NCBI GenBank assembly: GCA_944323685.1
Contig: CALUTJ010000013.1
Coordinates: forward strand, 1-64,000
Origin: Candidatus Gastranaerophilales bacterium
GTDB lineage: Bacteria > Cyanobacteriota > Vampirovibrionia > Gastranaerophilales > Gastranaerophilaceae
Direction of reading: 5' to 3'
Length of the DNA stretch: 64,000 nucleotides
This document shows positions 26,996 to 36,433 of this stretch, piece after piece (within the stretch, counting starts at the first letter, position 1; each line of letters opens with the position of its first letter). A program made the position numbers and the translations under genes. The notes beneath the pieces are model-generated. The model saw only the letters and a program-made list of their open reading frames with translations, was not told where the DNA came from and did no database searches.

Positions 26996-27349
26996 TTATA
27001 AAAGGTCATTTTTTTTAGCGCGTTCAAAAGCTTTTTGCATAAATTTGACGGGGCTTCTGAAGCTTAATTTAGCAATAAGATTGTTTCTGTCTTCCGTATA
27101 TGCAAGCAAATCTTTTTCGCCTTCTCTGTTAACAGTTGCACATAAATCTTTTTTGTTAAGTTGAGAAACCTTAACTTCGTACTTAGAATTTATTACCTTA
27201 TGTATAAATTGGTCATACTCTTCAAGAGCTTTTGTTCTCAAAGCAGAAGGCATTTTGCGAAATCTTTCATTTACAATATTGTCTGCAAAATTTGAGAGTA
27301 TTAATTTTCCGTGGAAAGATGGTTGGTTGTTAGAAATTTTTTGTATCAT
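26996..27349 (-). CDS. Hypothetical protein with N-terminal PSFHGK tag
   Basis: The 117-aa protein begins MIQKISNNQPSFHGK and has no recognised domain; the rest is charged and probably helical. It lies 12 bp upstream of the aminotransferase fusion on the same strand, so an operon is likely. The tag is shared with several proteins in the window, the only clue to its biology. Confidence 0.6.
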   Translation of the reverse strand: MIQKISNNQPSFHGKLILSNFADNIVNERFRKMPSALRTKALEEYDQFIHKVINSKYEVKVSQLNKKDLCATVNREGEKDLLAYTEDRNNLIAKLSFRSPVKFMQKAFERAKKNDLL

Positions 27350-27415
27350 ATACGCTTTCTCTTATATTGTTTTACTGTGAGCTTTAAGTTTGTAAAAAAG
27401 AATTTTTGTTATTTA

Positions 27416-28318
27416 TCATCGATTGTTTAATATTTTTTTACAATATTCAGACAATTCTTTCAGCCCCTGTTCTATCGGGGTAAATTTAAAATCCGGTATT
27501 TCTTTTAGCAAAAGAGTATTGTCACCTGTGTATTCATAATTTAACCCGTCTTTTAAAAAGCTTATTTTTGCGTCATATCCGCTTATTTTGTTAACGGTTT
27601 GGGCTATGTCAAACAAAGAAACGCTTTCTGTCGGCGTGACATTTATTACCCTGTTATCTGACGGGAAATTATTCATAAAAAACTCAACGATTTTGCAAAG
27701 GTCATTTATATATAAATAATCAAAAACAACATTTTGATTGATGACAACAGGCTCATGTTTTAGATTCTGCATAACTGCGTAAGTCGGAAAACGGCTGTCT
27801 TTTTCGTATTTTCCGTAACAGGCGAATATATTCAAGCACAGCGTATCACACCGCGACTTACAAAACTTTGCTATCTCCATTTTTGATTTTCCGTATTGGT
27901 CTTGTGGAACAACTTCGCCTATTTGTGATTCTTTAACTTTGTGCAAATTTCTGTTTTTTGAATAAGCCGCACCCGAGCCGAAAAGTATTACATTAACATT
28001 ATCATTTTTATATTTTAAAAGGTTTTCAACCATTTTAAGGTTGTCTTTTTCACAAGACTCGGGGTCATTACAGCCTCTTACTCCGCCAACGGAAGCACAG
28101 TGAATAACAGCATCAATTTTGTGTCCGGCAAAAAATGTCATAACTTTATCCGTGTCAGTCAAATCAAGTTCAAAACTGCGAGGACAGATAAGGTTATATC
28201 TGTTATCCAGATATTCCTTTATATTTTTTCCGACAAACCCGCCGGAGCCTGTAATCAAAATATTTCTTAACATAAAATAATGATAACAGGACAGATGTAT
28301 TTTTGCCTGATATTTCAA
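27416..28318 (-). CDS. NAD-dependent epimerase/dehydratase (SDR family)
   Basis: The protein is an extended SDR: nucleotide-binding ILITGSGGFVGKN, the ASVGG segment after strand 4, and the catalytic YGKSK (Y-x3-K). It resembles GDP-fucose or dTDP-rhamnose synthases that make nucleotide sugars. A start at the internal Met before LRNILITG (about 28273) fits the family better than the upstream ATG at 28318, which would add 15 residues of unlike sequence. It is isolated from other sugar genes. Confidence 0.85.
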   Translation of the reverse strand: MKYQAKIHLSCYHYFMLRNILITGSGGFVGKNIKEYLDNRYNLICPRSFELDLTDTDKVMTFFAGHKIDAVIHCASVGGVRGCNDPESCEKDNLKMVENLLKYKNDNVNVILFGSGAAYSKNRNLHKVKESQIGEVVPQDQYGKSKMEIAKFCKSRCDTLCLNIFACYGKYEKDSRFPTYAVMQNLKHEPVVINQNVVFDYLYINDLCKIVEFFMNNFPSDNRVINVTPTESVSLFDIAQTVNKISGYDAKISFLKDGLNYEYTGDNTLLLKEIPDFKFTPIEQGLKELSEYCKKILNNR

Positions 28319-28342
28319 TTTATTTACAAACAGTCAACAAAT

Positions 28343-28522
28343 TCTAATCCAGTGTCGCAGTTGCCGCCTCGAGCCTACGAGCCGACACTGCTCACCTTTG
28401 CCTTCTTTTTCGGCTGAACTGTGGTGAAGCATGAAAAATGGCTTCACTATGTGAACAATGGGACACTCCAAAAATTCGTTCACATCGCTTTACTCCTTAT
28501 CACGAATTTTTCTCGGATATTC
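28343..28522. repeat. Dispersed about 179-bp repeat, copy A
   Basis: This intergenic sequence matches 40741-40919 in reverse orientation at roughly 90 percent identity by eye. It begins TCTAATCCAGTGTCGCAGTT and ends CACGAATTTTTCTCGGA. No ORF is conserved between the copies. It is probably a non-autonomous mobile or structured intergenic element. Confidence 0.85.
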
Positions 28523-28600
28523 TTTAAGTACCGTAGAAAAATAACGCCACTTTTTGTCCGCGTGATATAATTGTGTTAACACAAGGGGGAAAAGGGTACA

Positions 28601-30022
28601 ATGTATAATCCGAAATCACATAAGGCAGAAGAGTTTATCTGCCATGAAGAAGTTTTAGATACTTTAGAATACGCACAAAAAAATAAAAACAATGTTGAAG
28701 TAATTGATAAAATTTTAGCAAAAGCAAAGCTAAAAAAAGGCCTTACGCACAGAGAAGCCGCTGTTTTGCTGGATTGCGAGATTGAAGAAAAAAACAAAGA
28801 AATATACGATCTGGCAATGGAAATCAAACAGGATTATTACGGAAACAGAATTGTTCTTTTTGCACCCTTATATCTTTCCAATTATTGTGTAAACGGTTGT
28901 GTATACTGCCCTTACCACCATCAGAATAAACATATTCCGAGAAGAAAACTCACTCAGGAGGAAATTAAAAACGAAGTCATTGCATTGCAGGATATGGGAC
29001 ACAAAAGACTGGCCATTGAATCAGGCGAAGACCCTGTTAACAACCCTATTGAGTATATTTTGGAATCTTTAAAAACAATATATTCCGTAAAACATAAAAA
29101 CGGAGCAATCCGTCGTGTAAACGTTAATATCGCGGCTACAAGCGTTGAAAATTACAAAAAGCTGCATGAAGCCGGCATCGGCACTTATGTACTGTTTCAG
29201 GAAACTTATAACAAAGAAACCTACGAAAGACTTCACCCGACAGGGCCGAAACACAATTACGCTTACCATACCGAGGCAATGGACAGAGCAATGGAAGCAG
29301 GTATTGATGATGTAAGCTTAGGTGTATTGTTCGGGTTAGAGCTTTACAGATATGAATTTACGGCTCTTATGATGCATGCCGAGCACTTAGAAGCTGCTTT
29401 CGGAGTTGGCCCTCACGCAATAAGCGTGCCGCGTATTAAAAAAGCCGATGATATTGACCCGAGTGCTTTTGATAACGGCATTGACGATGATACCTTTGCA
29501 AAAATCGTTGCCTGCATACGTATAGCTACACCTTATACCGGCATGATTATTTCGACAAGAGAATCCGAAAAATGCAGAGAAAGACTTTTAAAACTCGGTA
29601 TCTCTCAAATGTCAGGCGGGTCTAAAACAAGTGTAGGCGGTTATTTTAACCCTATGCCGGATAGTGAAGATTCTGCCCAGTTTGATATTTCCGACAGAAG
29701 ACCGCTCGATGAAGTTATTAAATGGCTTATGGAACTCGGGTATCTGCCGAGCTTTTGCACTGCGTGTTATCGTGCGGGCAGAACCGGAGAAAGGTTTATG
29801 GAAGTTTGCAAACAACAGCAGATTCATAACTTCTGTCATCCGAATGCAATTATTACTTTAAAAGAATACCTTGAAGACTACGCTTCGCCGGAAACAAAAG
29901 CCTTAGGTGAAAAATTTATTAAACATGAGATGGATATTCTTGAAAGCGGTGAAAAAATAAAATCCGCCGTTGCTGAAGACCTTGTAAAAATAGAACACGG
30001 AGAGAGAGATTTCAGATTTTAG
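28601..30022 (+). CDS. hydG: [FeFe]-hydrogenase maturase HydG
   Basis: The 473-aa radical SAM enzyme makes CO and cyanide from tyrosine for the H-cluster. C96, C100 and C103 form the CX3CX2C SAM cluster motif (NYCVNGCVYCPYH), and the C-terminus carries the HydG-specific CX2CX22C (CTACYRAGRTGERF, then C at IHNFC), which separates it from ThiH. It implies an [FeFe] hydrogenase and fermentative hydrogen metabolism. HydE, HydF and the hydrogenase are not adjacent. Confidence 0.95.
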   Translation: MYNPKSHKAEEFICHEEVLDTLEYAQKNKNNVEVIDKILAKAKLKKGLTHREAAVLLDCEIEEKNKEIYDLAMEIKQDYYGNRIVLFAPLYLSNYCVNGCVYCPYHHQNKHIPRRKLTQEEIKNEVIALQDMGHKRLAIESGEDPVNNPIEYILESLKTIYSVKHKNGAIRRVNVNIAATSVENYKKLHEAGIGTYVLFQETYNKETYERLHPTGPKHNYAYHTEAMDRAMEAGIDDVSLGVLFGLELYRYEFTALMMHAEHLEAAFGVGPHAISVPRIKKADDIDPSAFDNGIDDDTFAKIVACIRIATPYTGMIISTRESEKCRERLLKLGISQMSGGSKTSVGGYFNPMPDSEDSAQFDISDRRPLDEVIKWLMELGYLPSFCTACYRAGRTGERFMEVCKQQQIHNFCHPNAIITLKEYLEDYASPETKALGEKFIKHEMDILESGEKIKSAVAEDLVKIEHGERDFRF

Positions 30023-30048
30023 TAAGTTGAATGATATCAATATCTGAT

Positions 30049-30804
30049 TTATTTCAAAAATTCGTTAACAACAAAATATGCCATATAATACCCTGCCACT
30101 GCGGGTACAAAAGGAGTTGATCCCGGTGTTATTTTAGTGAATTCAATTTCTTCTCCGTCTGATGTTTTAATATTTTCGACAGCAGAAATTTTTTCAAGAA
30201 CTTTAGGGGGTTCTCTGCTGCAAACAGCGGTGATGCCGGATTCTATGCCTCTTTTTTTAAGTTGATACAAAACATTTTTGCTAAAGGTACATTTTTTATT
30301 TTCAATGTCTTTTATATCGGCTATGTAAAGCTGTGTCGGATTAACTCTGTTGCCTGCACCCATTGAGGTAATAACCGGAATATTGTTTTCTTTGCAATAA
30401 ACAAGCAAATCTATTTTAGAACGCATTGTATCTATAGCGTCCACGACATAATCGGGCTTGGTTTTAAAAATTTTTTCTCTTAATTTTTCACTGTAAAAAT
30501 CAAAAATGGTGCATAATTTTATTTCAGGGTTAATATCCAAAAGCCTTTTTTTAAACAGCTCCGTCTTTTTTTCTCCAATTGTGGAATGCAGTGCTACAAG
30601 CTGGCGGTTGAGATTAGATTCCGACACTTTATCAAAATCGACTATGGTAAAATTTTCAATACCGCTTCGTGCAAGCGCATCTAATGCATAGCCTCCGACA
30701 CCGCCCAAACCGAATACAAAAACGACTTTGTCTTTTAACAAAGCCTGTTTTTCTTTGCCCCATATCAGTTCATTTCGGCTGAAATCCGTCTTTAAGTTTT
30801 TCAT
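30049..30804 (-). CDS. tcdA: tRNA threonylcarbamoyladenosine dehydratase
   Basis: The 251-aa E1-like enzyme has the ATP-binding GLGGVGGYALDALARSGI, the VDFDKVSESNLNRQ motif and VDAIDTMRSK. TcdA dehydrates t6A37 in tRNA to the cyclic form. Length and the late TPGSTPFVPAVAGYYMA segment fit TcdA rather than MoeB or ThiF. The upstream 109-aa gene ends 1 bp before its start, suggesting an operon. Confidence 0.9.
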   Translation of the reverse strand: MKNLKTDFSRNELIWGKEKQALLKDKVVFVFGLGGVGGYALDALARSGIENFTIVDFDKVSESNLNRQLVALHSTIGEKKTELFKKRLLDINPEIKLCTIFDFYSEKLREKIFKTKPDYVVDAIDTMRSKIDLLVYCKENNIPVITSMGAGNRVNPTQLYIADIKDIENKKCTFSKNVLYQLKKRGIESGITAVCSREPPKVLEKISAVENIKTSDGEEIEFTKITPGSTPFVPAVAGYYMAYFVVNEFLK

Positions 30805-30805
30805 T

Positions 30806-31135
30806 TTAAACCTGCTTTAAAGACATACAAATGCCTTCCATGATATTGACATAATCACTTTCAGGCAGTGTAGAAACCGTTTTTATTGCAACTGAGAGCT
30901 CAGGCTGTTTGTCATACCAGCGGCGGCCTCTGTTTGTTTGATAAAGTCCAAGAACCCTTTGCAAACCAATGCTTAAGGGTGCAGTATTATTTTCTCTGTG
31001 TACGGTTTTTATTGCTCCGGCAACATTGATAATGTCATCGGACAGCTTTTTTCTCAACGCAGGCGGCAGGGTTCTCAGCATATCCAGTGCCCTTTTGGTT
31101 TCTTTGTGTTTATCATACCAGCGTTTGTTTTCCAC
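30806..31135 (-). CDS. Hypothetical protein with two RWYDK repeats
   Basis: The 109-aa protein consists of two related halves, each starting RWYDK (residues 4-8 and about 71-75) followed by a helix with a T-L-P motif (MLRTLPP and VSTLPES). No known domain is recognised. It is probably co-transcribed with tcdA, and is hydrophilic and likely cytoplasmic. Function is unknown. Confidence 0.65.
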   Translation of the reverse strand: MENKRWYDKHKETKRALDMLRTLPPALRKKLSDDIINVAGAIKTVHRENNTAPLSIGLQRVLGLYQTNRGRRWYDKQPELSVAIKTVSTLPESDYVNIMEGICMSLKQV

Positions 31136-31252
31136 TTATTTCTCTCCCCAAGACTAGACGATATATTACATTATATTTCTTTTTTTATAAAACTCAAATG
31201 CTTTACAATATTGTGATAAAATTTTATTGTACAAAACCTCGGGGAGATAAAA

Positions 31253-32359
31253 ATGAACATAATTACAGCAGCGGCAATATTTTTAACAGGGCTTATCACA
31301 GGCGCGTTAACAACATTTTTGGTTCTAAAAAACGTACAAAAAAATCAGTCGGAAGCACTCCAAAAAACATACAACGATGTTTATGAAAAAATGCAGCTGC
31401 AATTTGAAAATCTTTCAAACAAAATTTTTAAAGAAACAACTCAGGATTTTTCAAACCAGTCAAAAGAGCGAATAAACGAAATTCTTGAACCGTTTAAAGA
31501 AAAATTTGAAGAACTAAAAAAACAGTCAGCCGTAAACAACCAGCAGTTTGCCATGCTGGATTTGCATATAAAAGATGTGGTACAAACAGGAGCAAAAATT
31601 TCAAACGATACAAATACTCTGGCTTCTGCGCTAAAAGGCGATAACATAAAACAGGGTAAATGGGGCGAACTCATTTTAGAAAAGGTGCTTGAGCTTTCGG
31701 GGTTAAGAATTGGGGAAGAATATCTCTTGCAGGCCGGTTTTGGCTCTAAAAAGCCGGATGCCACCATACTTTTGCCAGAGAATAAGGCAGTATTTATTGA
31801 CGCAAAAACTTCTCTTGCCTCTTACGATGCTTATTTAAACGCACAGGACGAGCAAGAGGCACAGGCAGCGCTCAAACAATTTAAAGACTCTGTAAAAACT
31901 CATATTAACGGGCTTTCTAAAAGAGAATATTTTGAAATTGAAGACTTTGTTTCGCCCGAATACGTTCTTATGTTCATTCCTATAGAAAGTTGTTATGCAT
32001 TGCTGTTTGCCGATAACGGAGAACTCTGGGAACTTGCGTGGAAAAATAAAATCATGCCTGTATCTCCTTCAACCCTGCTTGCTGCTCTAAAAATAATAAA
32101 CAGTTTTAATATGGTAAACAGACAAAATAAAAATGCACAGGAAATTGCAGCACTTGCCGGCAAAATGATGGATAAATTTGCCGATATGGTTAAAGACATG
32201 AATGCTGTACAATCAAATCTTACAAAAGCTATGACAAAATTGGCGGGACGTGACAATCTTGTACGTCAATGTGAAAGATTGACGGAACTGGGCGCTAAAA
32301 GCACTAAGCAAATCCCTGCACCGGCTTTAACCGATGTTCAGGAAGAAACGCTTGTATAA
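31253..32359 (+). CDS. rmuC: DNA recombination protein RmuC
   Basis: The 368-aa protein has an N-terminal membrane helix (residues 3-24), a coiled coil (about 28-110) and the RmuC nuclease-like core (GKWGELILEKVLELSGL, KPDATILLP, VFIDAKTSLASYDAYL), a PD-(D/E)XK-type site. RmuC limits inversions at short inverted repeats. This is of interest because the window is rich in such repeats. It is convergent with alr, 2 bp apart. Confidence 0.93.
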   Translation: MNIITAAAIFLTGLITGALTTFLVLKNVQKNQSEALQKTYNDVYEKMQLQFENLSNKIFKETTQDFSNQSKERINEILEPFKEKFEELKKQSAVNNQQFAMLDLHIKDVVQTGAKISNDTNTLASALKGDNIKQGKWGELILEKVLELSGLRIGEEYLLQAGFGSKKPDATILLPENKAVFIDAKTSLASYDAYLNAQDEQEAQAALKQFKDSVKTHINGLSKREYFEIEDFVSPEYVLMFIPIESCYALLFADNGELWELAWKNKIMPVSPSTLLAALKIINSFNMVNRQNKNAQEIAALAGKMMDKFADMVKDMNAVQSNLTKAMTKLAGRDNLVRQCERLTELGAKSTKQIPAPALTDVQEETLV

Positions 32360-32361
32360 TT

Positions 32362-33495
32362 CTACCTTGTGTAAACTCTCGGCAATCTTACTCTTAACGC
32401 GCAGGTGAGTTCGTAGTGTATAGTGTTTAAAATTTTTGCCCATTCGTCAATTGTGATTGTTTCATCACCGTCTTGGCCGATTAGGGTAATGACATCGCCT
32501 TCTTGTGCATCACAGTCAGTTATGTCAAACATCATTTGATCCATTGTAATATTGCCGATTTGTTTAACTTTTTTGCCGTTTATTATACCGTAAATTTTGT
32601 TTGATAACCCTCTGAATACTCCGTCAGCGTAGCCTATAGGGATTGTTGCAATTTTTGTTTCTTTGACTGTTTCAAAAGTGTGACAGTAACTTACCCCTTC
32701 GTCTTTTTGAGCAGTATGGATATTTGTGATTCTCCCTTTTAAAGACATTGCCGGACGAAGGTCAGGTTTTTGCGTCCCCTGTGTCAAATCCGGCTGCAGC
32801 CCGTAAATACCTATGCCGACACGTACCATGTTGTTGTCAAAGTCTTTATAGCAGACTGTGGCGGCAGTATTGTTGCAATGAATAAGCAGTCCTTTTGTAT
32901 TTACGGAATCTGTTATGCTTTTAAATTTTTTATACTGTGCATAAGCGTATTCTTCGACCTCCGCTGTGGCAAAGTGGGTAAAAATTCCTTCAAGTTCAAT
33001 AAAGTCGCAATTTTGTATCTGTTTTATAAACTCAACCGCATTTTCCGGACGCACGCCGATTCGGTTCATGCCTGTATCGATTTTCACGTGGACTTTAGGT
33101 TTTATTTTGAGCTTGTCATATGTTTGTTTACAGGCTTGAATATGCTCCTGTGAAAACACCGAAATTGATATATTGTTTTTTGCAGCTCTGTCAAAAGACC
33201 AAACCGGTACTGCACCCAGAACCAGTATCGGCGCGTCAATTTCGGCTTCTCTGAGCTGCAACCCCTCATCTATCGATGAAACTCCGAGGAAATCCACGCC
33301 CGAAGCAAGCAAAACCGGCGCAATCATAACTGCACCGTGACCGTAGGCGTCAGCCTTAACAACCGCAAAAAGTTTTGTCTCGGGTTTTAAATATTTTTTA
33401 AACTCGAGAATATTATGTTCTATACAGTCTAAATTAACTTCCACCCATGCATCGCGGTGGGTGTTTAAAAATGATGTTCTGTTGAATTTTTTCAC
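32362..33495 (-). CDS. alr: Alanine racemase
   Basis: The 377-aa PLP enzyme converts L- to D-alanine for peptidoglycan. The PLP lysine motif FAVVKADAYGHG (about residue 47) and the catalytic tyrosine region GVSYCHTF are intact, and VRVGIGIYGLQPD is typical. Start ATG at 33493-33495. It is isolated as a single gene between rmuC and the phosphoesterase. Confidence 0.95.
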   Translation of the reverse strand: MKKFNRTSFLNTHRDAWVEVNLDCIEHNILEFKKYLKPETKLFAVVKADAYGHGAVMIAPVLLASGVDFLGVSSIDEGLQLREAEIDAPILVLGAVPVWSFDRAAKNNISISVFSQEHIQACKQTYDKLKIKPKVHVKIDTGMNRIGVRPENAVEFIKQIQNCDFIELEGIFTHFATAEVEEYAYAQYKKFKSITDSVNTKGLLIHCNNTAATVCYKDFDNNMVRVGIGIYGLQPDLTQGTQKPDLRPAMSLKGRITNIHTAQKDEGVSYCHTFETVKETKIATIPIGYADGVFRGLSNKIYGIINGKKVKQIGNITMDQMMFDITDCDAQEGDVITLIGQDGDETITIDEWAKILNTIHYELTCALRVRLPRVYTR

Positions 33496-33600
33496 GATTG
33501 CCCCGCAATAATAATGATGTATTTGTAATTAAAATTTTATATCAAAAAACAAATACATGATAAAATCTATTTATAAGATTTTAAAATAGAGGTACTTTAT

Positions 33601-34350
33601 ATGAAATATGCTGTAATCTCAGATATTCACGGGAATATGGAAGCCCTTGAGGCAGTTTTAAATGATATAGAAAATACGGAAAAAGCCGACAAAATTCTTT
33701 GCCTCGGCGACCTTGCAATGGCAGGGCCTGAACCATCAAAAGCGGTGGAAAGAATTAAAAAGCTTGTTGAAGACGGCAAAGTTATTTGTATCCAGGGGAA
33801 TACTGACAAAATGATTGCCGATTTCAGCGAAGAAATCCTTTTAAACTTAAAAGAAAAAAACGAAATCATGGCAAACGCGCTTGCGTCTGATGTTAAAGCA
33901 TTGAATGAAGACCAAAAAACTTTTTTGAAAAATTTGCCCGTCAATCACGAATTTACTTACCTCAACACTAAAATTCTTATGGTTCACGGTTCTCCAAGAA
34001 AAAATGACGAGAACATTTTTCCGGAAATGCCGATGACAGAAATTGAAGAAATGGTTAAAGATACTGACGCTGATATAATACTTTGCGGTCATACACATAT
34101 ACCCTGCGGATACCAGACGGAGAGCAGAAAAACTGTTGTTAATGACGGCAGTGTAGGCAGACCTTTCAGCGAAGAACCAAAAGCCTGTTATGCGATTCTT
34201 GATATATCTATGGGCTGTGTTGCAGTACGTCACAAACATATCAGCTATGATGTTGATACGGCTTCAAAAAAACTTCTCTCAAGAGGTTTTGACGGGTGTG
34301 ACAAATTAGCCAAAATGCTCATACACGCTACATCAAGATATCCGCAGTAA
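33601..34350 (+). CDS. Calcineurin-like metallophosphoesterase (YfcE/MJ0936 type)
   Basis: The 249-aa protein has the metallophosphoesterase motifs in order: SDIHGNMEALEAVL, LGDLAMAGPEP, GNTDK, MVHGSPRKNDENIF and CGHTHIP. It hydrolyses phosphodiesters of unknown identity. purB starts 17 bp downstream, so the two are likely co-transcribed. Confidence 0.9.
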   Translation: MKYAVISDIHGNMEALEAVLNDIENTEKADKILCLGDLAMAGPEPSKAVERIKKLVEDGKVICIQGNTDKMIADFSEEILLNLKEKNEIMANALASDVKALNEDQKTFLKNLPVNHEFTYLNTKILMVHGSPRKNDENIFPEMPMTEIEEMVKDTDADIILCGHTHIPCGYQTESRKTVVNDGSVGRPFSEEPKACYAILDISMGCVAVRHKHISYDVDTASKKLLSRGFDGCDKLAKMLIHATSRYPQ

Positions 34351-34367
34351 TTATCGGGAGCACAGAT

Positions 34368-35663
34368 ATGATAGAACGCTACAGTTTAAAAGATATGAAA
34401 CAAATATGGGAGTTGGAGTCAAAGTTCAACTTTTATTTACAGGTAGAGCTTGCAGTATGCGAGGCCTATAATGAAATCGGAAAAATCAGCGATGAAGACC
34501 TTGAAACAATAAAAAAACGTGCTTCTTTTTCCGTAGAACGTATTGATGAAATAGAAAAAGAAGTCGGGCACGATGTTATTGCTTTTTTGACAAATGTCAA
34601 TGAAAACGTAGGCGAAGCTTCAAGATTCATTCATATGGGAATGACAAGCTCTGATGTTATAGATACCGCTTTTGCGCTGCAAATAAAAAAATCGGCGGAT
34701 ATTATCCTTAAAGATTTGGATAAGGTAATTGAAACAATCAAAAATAAAGCTTCACAACATAAAGATACTGTGTGTATAGGACGTTCTCACGGTGTACACG
34801 CAGAGCCTATGACCTTCGGGGTGAAACTTTGCAGCTGGCTGGATAATTTTCAACGAGCTAAAAAACGTTTTGAAATAGCGCTGGATGATATTTCAGTCGG
34901 TCAAATTTCAGGGCCTGTAGGAACTTACAGTAATATTTCACCGGAAATTGAGGAAATAACCTGCAAGAAGCTTGGGCTTGCTCCTGCAAAAATTTCAACA
35001 CAGGTAATATCACGCGACAGGCATGCGTATTTTTTGCAGGCTCTGGCTCTTATTGCGTGTGCTATAGAGCAGTGTGCAACAGAAATAAGACATCTGCAAA
35101 GGACAGAAGTTCTGGAGGTTGAAGAAGCCTTTAAAAAAGGTCAGAAAGGGTCGTCAGCTATGCCCCATAAGAAAAATCCCATATCTTCGGAAAATCTTTC
35201 AGGGCTTGCAAGAGTAGTAAAGAGCAATTCAATTGCCGCTCTTGACAATATTGCACTGTGGCATGAACGCGATATATCGCACAGCTCTGTTGAAAGGGTT
35301 ATTTTCCCTGATTCTTGCATACTCATTGATTATATGCTCAACAGGTTTAACAATGTTGTAGAGGGACTTGTTGTCCACGAAGATAACATGCTCAAAAATT
35401 CATCCCTCTTTGGCGGAATCGTATATTCTCAGAGAGTTTTGCTGGAACTGACAAATAAAGGTCTTACAAGAGAACAGGCTTATGCGATTGTACAGCGCAA
35501 TGCTCTTGAGGCTTTCAACAAGCCTGAGGGCAATTTTAAACAAAACCTTTTAAATGATACCGAAGTAACATCTACTTTGAGCGAACAGGAAATTGAAAAT
35601 TGTTTTGATTCGGCGTATTATTTGAGAAATGTCTGTGAAATATACGAGAGGTTTGGAGTATAG
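34368..35663 (+). CDS. purB: Adenylosuccinate lyase
   Basis: The 431-aa enzyme catalyses two steps of purine synthesis. The family signature GSSAMPHKKNP is intact, with HMGMTSSDVIDTA and the catalytic-histidine region GRSHGVHAEP. Length matches the bacterial short form. It lies in a same-strand run with the phosphoesterase, a hypothetical gene and ribD. Confidence 0.96.
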   Translation: MIERYSLKDMKQIWELESKFNFYLQVELAVCEAYNEIGKISDEDLETIKKRASFSVERIDEIEKEVGHDVIAFLTNVNENVGEASRFIHMGMTSSDVIDTAFALQIKKSADIILKDLDKVIETIKNKASQHKDTVCIGRSHGVHAEPMTFGVKLCSWLDNFQRAKKRFEIALDDISVGQISGPVGTYSNISPEIEEITCKKLGLAPAKISTQVISRDRHAYFLQALALIACAIEQCATEIRHLQRTEVLEVEEAFKKGQKGSSAMPHKKNPISSENLSGLARVVKSNSIAALDNIALWHERDISHSSVERVIFPDSCILIDYMLNRFNNVVEGLVVHEDNMLKNSSLFGGIVYSQRVLLELTNKGLTREQAYAIVQRNALEAFNKPEGNFKQNLLNDTEVTSTLSEQEIENCFDSAYYLRNVCEIYERFGV

Positions 35664-35683
35664 ACAGGCTTTGAGGTAACAAA

Positions 35684-36433
35684 ATGGGCTGCTTAAAGTT
35701 ATTAATAAAAATAGTAATAATAGTTTTCGCCATAATCGGTTTTAGAGCTACAGGCTGCTGGGATTGGTGTGTTAAAACCTTTCACCTTAACGAAAAACCG
35801 AATCAGGAATCAATGATAGAAAAAAGCCGTGATGTTGCAGATTTTTCTTCTATTCCTGATGAATATGAAATTGCAAAATCAGCAAATATTCTGGGCTACA
35901 GGGCTGTAATAGCAGAACACGATGCAACCGGTCAAAAATTTGCGGTAGTGAATGAAAATAAAGGTCTAAAGCTTACAAAGCAGGATTTTAAAGACGGCTC
36001 GCTCAAAAAAAAAATCGATGGGGTAAACAAAAAACTCGAGTATCAGTATATCCATGTTGAAAATTTCAGGATTTTAAAACAGGGCACAATGAAAGCTATG
36101 GGACAAACCGTACCCTATGCCCAGTTTCAGGCTGATGTAACAAATCTGCCCGTTAAAACTTTAAAAGGGGTTATTGCCGTTGCTCAGGACGATGAAGGTA
36201 AAAGCAAGATTCTTGTATCTGCAAATGAAAAAGGCAAATACTCGCAAATTATTGCCGAACAGTTTTTTAAAAAGGTAAAATTGACTCAAAAAGAAGAATC
36301 TGACAAACCCGTTAAAAAATCAAAATCTGAAAAAGACAGGCTGCAACAGGATAAAGAAAAAATTACCCAAACCGCACAAAAAGCAAAAAACGCAATTGAA
36401 GATAAAATAAAAACCGAAAAAAATGCAAAATAA
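35684..36433 (+). CDS. Hypothetical membrane-anchored protein
   Basis: The 249-aa protein has an N-terminal hydrophobic segment (residues 4-22) followed by WDWC, an alpha/beta region (about 50-200) and a Lys/Glu-rich C-terminal coil (205-249). No known domain is recognised. Its end overlaps the start of ribD by 11 bp, so it is in the same transcript. An extracytoplasmic domain anchored by the N-terminal helix is the simplest reading. Confidence 0.6.
   Translation: MGCLKLLIKIVIIVFAIIGFRATGCWDWCVKTFHLNEKPNQESMIEKSRDVADFSSIPDEYEIAKSANILGYRAVIAEHDATGQKFAVVNENKGLKLTKQDFKDGSLKKKIDGVNKKLEYQYIHVENFRILKQGTMKAMGQTVPYAQFQADVTNLPVKTLKGVIAVAQDDEGKSKILVSANEKGKYSQIIAEQFFKKVKLTQKEESDKPVKKSKSEKDRLQQDKEKITQTAQKAKNAIEDKIKTEKNAK

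Noticed and set aside
28601-30022. ThiH/2-iminoacetate synthase
   Set aside because: The C-terminal CX2CX22C motif and length favour HydG.
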